A stretch of DNA of 29,342 nt, taken from NCBI GenBank assembly GCA_002633005.1, contig NMRA01000021.1, forward strand, positions 1,424,735 through 1,454,076, read 5' to 3'. Origin of the DNA: Phoronis australis (taxonomy: Eukaryota; Phoronida; Phoronidae). The notes beneath the pieces are model-generated. The model was not told the DNA's origin. It made no database searches and saw only the letters and a list, made by a program, of their open reading frames with translations. This document shows positions 20,791 to 29,342 of this stretch, piece by piece (within the stretch, counting starts at the first letter, position 1; the number at the start of each line of letters is the position of its first letter). The translations under genes and the position numbers were made by a program.

Positions 20791-21442
20791 ACATTTTCGC
20801 CACAGAACTCGTTCTTAAAAACATTTATCAATTTTCAATGTACTTCATATGTTGCGTTTCCAACTAATTTGGCTAAGCAATCACAAGATAAAGAATTAGC
20901 GTGCAAGTTCCACTTTAAGCAGTAAGTTCTGAGGAATGTGTGCTTTAAATGTTCTTAAGTAATATTCTGCAACTGCCTAATACTCTTCGACTTGTGATCT
21001 GTTTTGTATTGCGAAGTGAGCAAAAACAGTTACGTTCCGCGCTTTTGTATGAAACTGTATTTTTGTAGCCTATTCAATCAATTCCAATAAGCTTAATTTC
21101 TGATATGTCAAGAGTCCTAAAAATAGTCCCTCTTTTGACTCATAGTTGAAGACTGATGTCTATTAAGTTAGCTCTGAACGTTTAGTGGGTGATGTGTGAC
21201 GAGAGGGTGTGAACAATCGTATTGGGAGAATCAATATCTTCGCAGCAAACACTATCAAGCTTGTTCTGGTATTAAAAACACCAGCATCCTTCTCAGGTGT
21301 ATTTTACATGCTTCTCCAATGCTACGTAACCACATTCCTACTTCGAATGGAAATTGGTGACACTAAGTACCAAACTTCAGTGGAATTTCCTTGACTGCCG
21401 TTCTGTCTTGCTGACTGAAATTGACAGGCAGTGACAAATAAT

Positions 21443-21750
21443 TTACAGTCGCATTTACATGAGGAGCACTCGACACGGAGCAGCTGACATGGAGCAGTTG
21501 ATGGGTGCAAGTATGAGCGTAAACAAGACGGACATGGAGAAAACTGACACTGCAACGGCCATTTATTTTATTGGTTTCAGTGATATATTAAGTTGCACGG
21601 CAGTTAGTTGCTCCGGTATCAACTACATGTCTAAACACAAACTGGGGCAAAACAGAAGAGATCGATTTTATTGCGCTTTGGCATACATATGGTTGTAGGT
21701 CAGGCCGTGTCATGACAATTCTCGCCGTGTCAAAGTGTTCCTTATTTAAA
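21443..21750 (+). repeat. interspersed repeat rich in GACACGGA motifs, copy 2
   Basis: This is the same family and orientation as 17503-17940, with CGACACGGAGCAGCTGACAT near its start and two CCGTGTC motifs near its end. The two small frames in it are incidental. Confidence 0.6.
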
Positions 21751-21759
21751 AACAGCTTA

Positions 21760-24700
21760 TAAATGGTCCTCAAGTTCTGAAGCAATAAGCACTTGCCAGT
21801 TGTTCTCACTTGTGGAAATCTTTTCAAACGGTAGCTAAAGGAACAATGAGACCAGTTTAATTACTGAGAGTGGCCCAAGTCAAAGAATGTTTTTGGGGCA
21901 GAAAACAAACCACAGGCTTATTGCAGCTTTCAAAAACTGCCAGCTCCTCAGAGGCCTGCTAGTGCTTCTGTTTCGCAAAGCACAAATGCAATTATCACTT
22001 AACCCAATCCTAATGAGCTAGCCGTGCTGACAAAATGCATTTCCACCATGAACATTTTGTGACATTAGACTCTTTTTTTGGTAACTAACAACAATGGTTG
22101 TATGAACGGTGATCTTTGCAAAGAACTTACGAAAAGGCTGTGAAAACCTTTTCCCTTAAATTTCTAAATGCAGATCAAAGGAATGGAGTGTAGATGCTCA
22201 CTGACCATTGTCCACTCTTAGTTCTATATTGCCATCTAGTAATAAAGTATACATTATTATATGGCTATCATCTCAGTGGGGAAAGGACTATTATAAAAGA
22301 ATATTCTGTGGATTTATTTCAATTATTATTAGGATTGCATGTGTCATCCACAGACTGTTGTCTCTTTGGGCAAAAATCTGAACATGTTGCTTAGGCTCAA
22401 GAAGGCTGGTAGTTTTCAAACGTGATAAATTAACATTTTTTATTTTTTGAAAGTTTCAAATGCCCGAAGTTTTACCATGTATTGTTTGGTGACAGCTGTA
22501 CAATACAAACTGTCAACACTGAAGCAAACTTTGTAATTTTTTGTTTTGAAATTAGTCAAAATGAAATTCAATTCTTAAACATGTCATTATGTTTCCTAAA
22601 CTGAAGAATTTTTACCTTGGTTCAAGATTAGTTAAATTGCATTTTTCTCTCAATTATAAATTTTCTAGTATATTGTCTTGTTGTAGAGAGCTTACCAAAA
22701 TTTTTGTCGATATTGGTACACATTGCGCTTTTGCTTTATATTTTAACTTGATATTGAAACTGGTGTTGTAAACAAGAAAAAAATTCTCAGTTTCAACAGC
22801 CTCTATCCTACAAAATTGATTGACTCCTCAGCCATGACTGCGTTACTGGAAGCTTTCTATCATGTAAATGCTTTGATTCACCAGCATCAGAAACTGAAAT
22901 TCTATTTATAAATTGTTCATTAAGTTTAAATAATTTAACTTTTTTGCCATGTTCCCAATTCAGGCCTCAGTTTTGTCACATTAATTCTTCACTTTTGTCT
23001 TGCCCAAAGTAACTGTCAAAAATTGTCAGTTTTAGACTTTTCGAACTCCCGAATGCCTTTTTTGAAAATAATAGAAACCTACATTGTACATTTTAAGCAA
23101 ACTGCGGCTCAAACTTTTCTTACTATGCGTTTGCTGAGAAATTCCGACACCATGAAATTCCAGTTGTCCACCAAATTGTGCTTTAAATATTGGGCAGCTG
23201 TCACATTGTGCCACTATGCAAGAGAAGGTGTATCTTCAAGAGTAAGAGGAGACTTTGTGAAAGTGATTTGATCTTGCACATAACTATTTCTGAAAAATAA
23301 TTAAATCTTATTGAAAGATCTTGCTCTGACAAACACAAGTAAAATTTTAATAAAGACGTGTCACTACATTTTAGAAAAGTTGTCTAGTATTCAAATTAAA
23401 TCTCACTTGAGCTAAAGTCTAAGTGTCTGAGAGTATAAGCATAACTGTTACTTACTGAGATAATTTCTGCAAATTATTTCTAGACTGTAAGGCTTTCCAA
23501 ATTACTTCGCTAAACCTTTTTTCAGCAAATCCGAAATGGCAGTTTAAGACGGAATTTCTGTCTGAAGTCATTTTCGTGAAAGAGGCTCAAGAGCTCTGTT
23601 TCAAGGAACTGACAGAATTTTGGTCTGATGCTGCAAATAATGTTTCTGAAAAATGATTAAAACTCACTTTAAAAAATTATAGCATTTGAGGAATAGGTTA
23701 TCTCAGAAAAATTGCACAAATTATTTCCAATCAGAAGTGATAGTAATACACGACTAAACCGTTATTTGGTAATTGTTTGTTTTGTGTTTTGTATCCTGCT
23801 GTCATTGCCAAAGAACATTATTTGAAAAATTTCACTCATGTTATTCAAGACTATGAAATGGAGTTTGTCAAAAATGAGGAAATTGATCTGCAATGAAATA
23901 CCATTGTCATTTACTGTAATCTTCTAAATTCAGGAGCTTAAATTGTGAGTTGATTTTTGAGCCTATAACATTAAAATTTAGAGGTGATTGGGTGTTTAGC
24001 TGAATGACTGGACGCTTGCTCATTGTATATCACTTTTCAGAAAAGCTTGTGAATTTCGTGAAAATTGCAGGTTTTTGTCAAAGATATAGCAAAATTCAGA
24101 GACCAGCCAAAAAGTTGAATCGTTTAAAAATTAGTTTAAACTTTTTTCTTCGAAATTTTATCAACACTTTTTTGACAACTAATATGAGTAACTCATTCAG
24201 TCAAAATGTTCTGGATTCGTAGTGGGGGAGAACAGTGGTCTGATAGTGGCATCATGTCCAATGCTATCACAAAAAGTCAATTGAATGGCATATCCCAGAT
24301 GACACTGGATTGTTCATAGTGCTTGGCCCACCCCATGGTTGTGTGAGACAAATCTGTATAGCTCAGGCAGCCTAGTTTGAGGTCTTCCCATAGTGTGATT
24401 TTGAAGATATTTATTATTACCATTCAATGTTACCTATTCCACATTCTGAGAATAATGTATTGTTGCTATTCATTCTTCAAATGATGCTGTTTCAAAAAAC
24501 AGACACACAGCATTTTCCACATCGCCTGATTCAGCATGTTTTTCTGACTGATTTTGTAAGGGATCATACCAACATGTCAATTCCAAACAAAAAACAATTG
24601 CCAATATTACTCCGTATTTATTTTGCTAAGCTGTCTTACATTGTTGAATACTTCTCGATTTCTCAAGATATTGTCTCATCATAGCTATGGAACGAAATTT

Positions 24701-25700
24701 GAAAGGTTTGAACCATTAAATTGGTCCATTCCTGTATTTTATGAAAAAGTGTGGATATGGAATTGATGTGCTCTTTTGTATATGTTGTTAGCATTTATCA
24801 GGTTTGCATAATCATCCCATTGTATTTTATACTTAACACCTGGTTAGAATTTTGAAATGATTCTCTGTAGACTGCTACCAAGGAAACCCTTCCTTGTGGA
24901 AATTGATTCCTCAATCCCGGTGTTGCATTAAATATGTTTTGTGTTGGAAATATGACAATTAAGTTTTCGTAACGAGCTTTGGTGGCAGTTAAACCTGTTT
25001 TATTTTTATATTTGCATGTAATGCTTCACAGAAGGCTGACTTTTGTTGCGTATATTTCCGTAATTCTTTGCTTCATTTGCACAAAAATCACCTCAAAGGG
25101 AAATTACCTTGCTGTAAATTGTACTTAATGCTGTTTTTAGCGTTTATATGGTTATGAAATCATTGGCAAGTAAATAAAGGACTGAAATGTTCTATTTTGT
25201 GAAGCAATTTAATAAAGTAAAGTTTCATTTGCCTACGGTTATGTGCTAAATGGGGGAAGAACTATTTGCATATTCATCGTTTAATGTAGGTCCTGGAAAT
25301 TGAAACTGGGTTATGCATTACGTATTTTGATATTCAATCCGTTGGCTCAGAGCAATTGATTTGGGAAAATGAGTGTTACTTCTTGAGATAAGTTTTGATC
25401 AATCTAGCAAGACATGGATTTTCAGTATTTTACTGAAAGTTTCGGATGTATTTTGATGGTTAGGTTGCAAAATATGTGTTCCATGCTTTCATGTTATTGG
25501 TTGCATGTATTTCTACAGTCAAGGGACTGAGAAATCAGAAGTTTGGGCACCTTTCCATCATATTTCACAAAAGCAAGCCATTCCCCTGTGCCTCCCGTTG
25601 TGAAGGCTAAATACCTCCTGGTAAATGTAGGTGGCGCTATGAGTCACCGGTCCCATGTGACCAGTCCCCATTATTCCCAGAAAGCCTCTCATTGAAGTAG
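21760..25700. other. long gene-poor stretch
   Basis: About 4 kb of AT-rich DNA. A TTTCTGAAAAATAATTAAA-like run near 23289 has a partial second copy near 23643, suggesting weak local duplication. Frames such as 24427-24684 have no recognisable domains. No RNA gene or transposon ends were found. If ST7 reads through here, this is probably intron. Confidence 0.45.
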
Positions 25701-25798
25701 GATTTTTGGTCTGTCCGATTTTGGTCAGTCTGATTTTTGGTCTTACCGATTTTTTGGTCCACCCAATTTTTTGGTCCATTCGATTTTAGATCCACTCC
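25701..25798. repeat. 16-17-bp minisatellite, about six units
   Basis: The units start at about 25701, 25717, 25732, 25748, 25765 and 25782, each a variant of GATTTTTGGTCNNNCC. Because period and sequence vary, the array is old. On the minus strand it produces spurious frames rich in WTKK/GPK-like residues. Confidence 0.8.
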
Positions 25799-26984
25799 CT
25801 GTAGAGCGGTTATAGAACGACTTGTGTTTCAAAATCTTATGCTCCACTGAGTGCAGCAATGAGGTTTCTCGGGAACCCAAGCTATTAGAAGTCTGGGGTC
25901 CACAATTCCCTTCTTTTGTCATAATTTTTGAGAGTCCGTTCCTGCAATGAGATGTGACCCAAATTTTCACTTCTACTGGTCGGCACAACTTTGAGGAGCC
26001 CATGTATCAATGAGGCGGGTACCCAATTCCATGCGATCATTAGGCACTTTGCTGCATTTTTTATTTTAATGGATTGCCCGCCTCCAGGTCGCTACAATTT
26101 TTAACACCCCTTGTGGAGATGGTGCCCTGATTTTGCACGGGTCCCACGCTATAGCTTATTCAGCGTGATAGATAATTCAGCTCTGATGTTCTGTCCCCAA
26201 ACATCGTGCGAAGAATCAATGATCAATATATGCCTCCGTTGATGTCTGTGTACCCGGCGACTGCGTTAACAACTAACTTCCCTGCTTTACATAATTGTAG
26301 AATGTCTGGAATTTTGTAAAATGTCTGCTACCTACATTTCTGCTACTGGAAGTTGCCCTCATTACGAGTGAGGCTGTTTCCAGTTATTATTTCAATTCAT
26401 GATTACCCTCGTCATCAGCATCAATCTCTAGACCACTTGTTAATCGTTTTGTTTCGTTATTTGTTCTAAAATATCGGCTCTGTAGATATGTAGTTTTTTT
26501 TGAATTTTCAGAACAAGAACAATGTCATGAATTGCCCTCTTTCTTTTTAAGGTCTTCCAACTTTGTTGAGAATGACCACTGTTTTTCAAAATAAAGTCAG
26601 TTGGTTATTATTTTTACAGAATATTTCCGTACAGTTTTTAGTTTACTACATTCACTGTTGTCGGGCAGTTCAGAGTCACACCGCTGCATTTCCACAAAAG
26701 ATTGTGTTGCGACAACACTAGGTTTAATTTGCGCCATTATTTGAAACTCGTTGCTAATTGTACCTATTCTCGTCTGTGCAAAACCTTTATTGGAAAATGG
26801 TTTTGTAAGAAATTACTAGTTGAGCTCAAGAAGTCCATAACAACAGGCGTGTCTAAATGTCTGTTTCGGTGGTATAGTTACCAGTTTTCAAACGCTAAGT
26901 TCAAATGTAATTGGCTAAAGATGGCCTTGTTGGAAATTATGGCGCTGTTGGTCTTGAACAGCTCTATTCTCTCTTTATTTTCAG
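25799..26984. other. probable ST7 intron, upstream of the exon
   Basis: No ST7 first exon (expected to encode a tryptophan-rich membrane segment) is visible here. The last 24 bases, CTCTATTCTCTCTTTATTTTCAG minus a few, are a clear pyrimidine tract ending in the AG acceptor at 26983-26984. Confidence 0.5.
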
Positions 26985-27067
26985 CTACCATGTTTGTGAA
27001 CACCCTCACGCCCAAGTTTTACGTGGCTCTCACCGGAACATCGTCGCTCATTTCTGGACTCATACTG
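26985..27067 (+). CDS. ST7: ST7 coding exon (suppressor of tumorigenicity 7)
   Basis: A strong TTTATTTTCAG acceptor precedes and a consensus GTGAGT donor follows this 83-bp exon. From the ATG at 26990 it encodes MFVNTLTPKFYVALTG and then TSSLISGLIL, 26 codons ending in phase 0. By memory this matches vertebrate ST7, where the stretch reads MFLNTLTPKF, with one Leu/Val difference. ST7 is a conserved multi-pass membrane protein with an LDL-receptor-related expression phenotype; its exact function is unsettled. This segment is part of an N-terminal membrane region. The preceding exon must supply one base of a split codon before the ACC-ATG. The next exon, expected to start near IFEWWYF, is not in the window, so intron 2 exceeds 2.2 kb. 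Open frame also continues upstream to 26702, but the splice sites argue against that as exon. Confidence 0.93.
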
Positions 27068-28955
27068 GTGAGTTCACTCTTGTCTGTCCTGCGTGTTTGA
27101 AGAGTTTTGATTTTCGTCTCCGTTATTGTAACAAAAGATGCGGATTTGATGATGAAATTATTCGAAAATAATTTCTACTTTGACTTAACTGGTGTACAGG
27201 AGAATGATGATTGGGAGTCATGGAAAGAATCTTGTTGAAGAATTGTTATGTTTTGTTTAATTAACACTAGTATTTTTAGTCACTTCTCCTTGTAGTAAGG
27301 TCTTCTACATGTAGATAAGCTTATATATAAATCAAGTTACGGGCAATTTAAATCAACCGATAGTGTGTGTGAATGAGTGTATGAATGTCCTCCTTTGCTC
27401 CCTTTTTAAATAGTCTAATGTTAATTGTACGCCCATGAACTAACAGTTCCATTTTATACTTAATATTTGTTCTGTACGATGCATTGTTATTTACATTGTA
27501 AGGATAGCTAGGGCCACCTTAACACGGTCATGTTTTAAATAATAATATGATTTCTGGATAAATAAGTGTATTACATGAAAAATAATAACTTGCCAAAAAT
27601 ACTCACAGATGTTAAATATCTGTAGCCTTTGATTTCAGTGTCAACGGTTTTGTAGTTGGTTGTAATGACTTCTTAAAGAAAGGTTTTCATCTGTTCGACT
27701 TCTGATTCTCATACTAATAGAGGAGAAACACAGGTTTTTCTCTTCAAATTGATTGTTACTCTAATTGTTCTGGCCGTGTGTCTGTGACTGGGATTTTAAT
27801 TGCGTTTCTACGGCAACTGCAATTAGCGAATGCACAAAGCCCTGTCAACCCTGTGGCGATCTTTTGTTCGTTGCAGACGTTTGTCTATCTAACTGGGCTG
27901 TGGGTTAAAGGTGGTAACAGTGTCGGTGTCACCAGACATTAGTTGATGGAAATTCTAGTATCTGCCTTGCGTCTGCTGCGTTGAAACAGTTTGCACGATA
28001 AGATGAAATCATTTTTTCTGTTACAAATTCTTGTTAGATATTGTTATGGAATTCAAAATTTTTGACTACAACATTTTTACAGGAAAATTATACCTATCTT
28101 GTACAAAGATAATCTCTAATGTTGGCTCTTTTATGCGTTCACATAATATTTATAAGCGTTTCATTATTCAAGGCCTTCTAAAATTGTGAGTGCCCGCACT
28201 TTTCAATTAAATATGATGATGAGCTGTGCTAAAGAAATTGAATGGAAAAGCATTAATTTTAGTGCTGCATATCTTTTATGAAAAAATTAAGAAATGAAAT
28301 TTCACTATCTTTCGTATTGTCCGCTAAATTGTGATTTTAAGATAGTTCGCTTTGTTGTCTGTGAAATGGTTAATAATATCTAAGGCAAGTTTTGTGTAAA
28401 AAAATAATTGCAGGTACCAAACCCACCCATGGTGCTCAGGGGGGCCCAGTGCACTGATCACCTGCAAACATTTTACCGCTTTGTTGTAAAAGCGGAGCTG
28501 ATAAGTTAGAGACCTATCAAGAGTCTAAGAGTGTGCGCAAGTGAGACTTCAACCCAGAAGCAGACACTAATCTCATTAGGTTACACTGCCCCCTCAAGCT
28601 TTGTTTAGAAGTGAGTTACATTTGTAAACTTAGACTACTTAAATCTCAGTCTACTTGCCCCTTTTCATTAAATTTGTCCTATTCTTTTGTCAAAGCTGAC
28701 TTTGTTTCTAACTTAGAACTCTCTCTCATGAATTTTTGTGGGCCAAACTGCATGGGATCCATCTTCAAAAATTCTGGGAAGCATCTTTCGAAACCAGCAC
28801 TGTCAGAGGGCGCTGTTGAATAACACAAATCAAATTAACCAATGGTGAATTGGAAGTTTCTGCAGCTTTGCCTAATGCAATAAGTCAATGAAAAAAAAAC
28901 ATTTTACAATTATGATATTTTTTGTGCATTTTTCGACGTGAAGCAAATATAAAAG
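27068..28955. other. ST7 intron, downstream side
   Basis: The donor GTGAGT is at 27068-27073. No further ST7 exon is seen. TTGCAGGT at 28408 and ACCTGCAA at 28461 form an 8-bp inverted repeat around a GC-rich 45-bp core, perhaps a small element end. Other sequence is AT-rich and unremarkable. Confidence 0.5.
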
Positions 28956-28957
28956 TA

Positions 28958-29098
28958 CGGTAAAGTCGCGTGATTTTCGGACACTGAAAATTAATTCCAA
29001 TAGAAAAAATTCATTCTTGGACGAATCTCGCGAAATATCATTTTGTGGTGTCGGACCTCCAAATTTGGGTTTCCGCTAGTGTCCGAATTTCGTGGGTG
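28958..29098. mobile_element. small pogo/Tc1-like MITE candidate
   Basis: The left end after TA (28956-28957) begins CGGTAAAGTCGCGTGATTTT and continues CGGACAC. The right end GTGTCCGAATTTCGTGGGTG, before TA (29099-29100), is an imperfect inverted counterpart. The CGGACAC/GTGTCCG core and TA borders fit pogo-like or other Tc1/mariner MITEs. Length is 141 bp, non-coding. The TIR match is imperfect, so the borders are provisional. Confidence 0.5.
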
Positions 29099-29100
29099 TA

Positions 29101-29342
29101 CATTATTTCGATGAGCGGTCGCAGTATCAACAATGCTGGCTCGGTCATTTGATAGCAGTATAATTGCAGGTAAATGAGACTCAAATGGTCTGAGCGATTA
29201 ATTTTTGAAAATCTGGTTTTCCCAATAAGAAATGTGCGTCGTCGACGCACAAAGACCGTTCCCAACAAGTGTTGGTTCTTCTTTTCAAAGATGTGCTTTC
29301 TCAATATGAAATATTCGGCTTGCATTGCCGATGCTCCAAAAC
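29101..29342. other. right edge, no gene
   Basis: A minus-strand frame covers 29038-29325 but begins and ends inside or beside the MITE and has no recognisable domain. GTGCGTCG-T-CGACGCAC near 29234-29250 is a 17-bp near-perfect palindrome. Confidence 0.4.

Noticed and set aside
24427-24684. 85-codon + frame
   Set aside because: No domain, no splice context and low-GC composition typical of spurious frames.
27890-27915. Microexon-like TTGCAG-ACGTTTG...GTTAAAG-GTGGTA in the ST7 intron
   Set aside because: The encoded peptide (TFVYLTGLWVK) does not match the expected ST7 continuation IFEWWYF and the donor is weak.
29038-29325. 95-codon minus frame at the right edge
   Set aside because: Overlaps the MITE at 28958-29098 and shows no domain; likely chance.
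1-29342. CRISPR arrays, operons, tRNA or rRNA genes
   Set aside because: No regularly spaced repeats with unique spacers, no tRNA B-box with a cloverleaf, no rRNA-like sequence; the window is eukaryotic in character.

Overview
The window looks like AT-rich, gene-poor DNA from an animal nuclear genome. It has short exons with GT-AG splice signals, large non-coding gaps, many decayed DNA transposons, and no bacterial-style operons or ribosome-binding sites. The only gene I can name is ST7 (suppressor of tumorigenicity 7). One coding exon lies on the + strand at 26985-27067, and its peptide is almost the same as the vertebrate one. The transposon families and the frequent TAGGCCTA-type motifs suggest a marine invertebrate, possibly a deuterostome, but this is inference.

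Layout. 1-510: unassigned flank. 511-3880: two long TIR elements with TA target duplications (511-1918 and 2075-3880), both rich in GGGCGGTTAA/GGGCGCTTAA motifs. 3883-5034: mostly non-coding, with one possible orphan coding fragment. 5041-8320: two hAT-like elements (5041-7010 and 7827-8320), each with a perfect 6-bp target duplication. 8702-9361, possibly reaching 10834: broken minus-strand coding pieces, including a cysteine-rich CXC-like domain with an internal stop. A GGGCCCGTT-ended MITE (9401-9648) lies among them. 11960-13670: AT-rich DNA with a recurring GAC-GACGTAC-type motif. 14041-15564: a second hAT-like copy whose ends match 5041-7010 but whose interior differs. 16174-16253: nested hairpin. 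16650-16856: a convincing minus-strand exon from a gene I cannot identify. 17260-21760: repeat pairs and a highly structured palindromic MITE (19189-19452). 21760-26984: mostly featureless apart from a minisatellite at 25701-25798. 26985-27067: the ST7 exon, followed by intron to the end, with a small MITE near 28958-29098.

If ST7 is intact, its preceding exon (N-terminal membrane segment) and its next exon (starting near IFEWWYF in vertebrates) are not visible, so the ST7 exon sits between two long introns. The unidentified minus-strand exon would then be either a gene nested in ST7 intron 1 or the end of a neighbouring gene. No operon-like cooperation between genes can be inferred. The best targets for follow-up are the minus-strand exon, the hAT-like pair with shared ends and different cargo, and the palindromic MITE.
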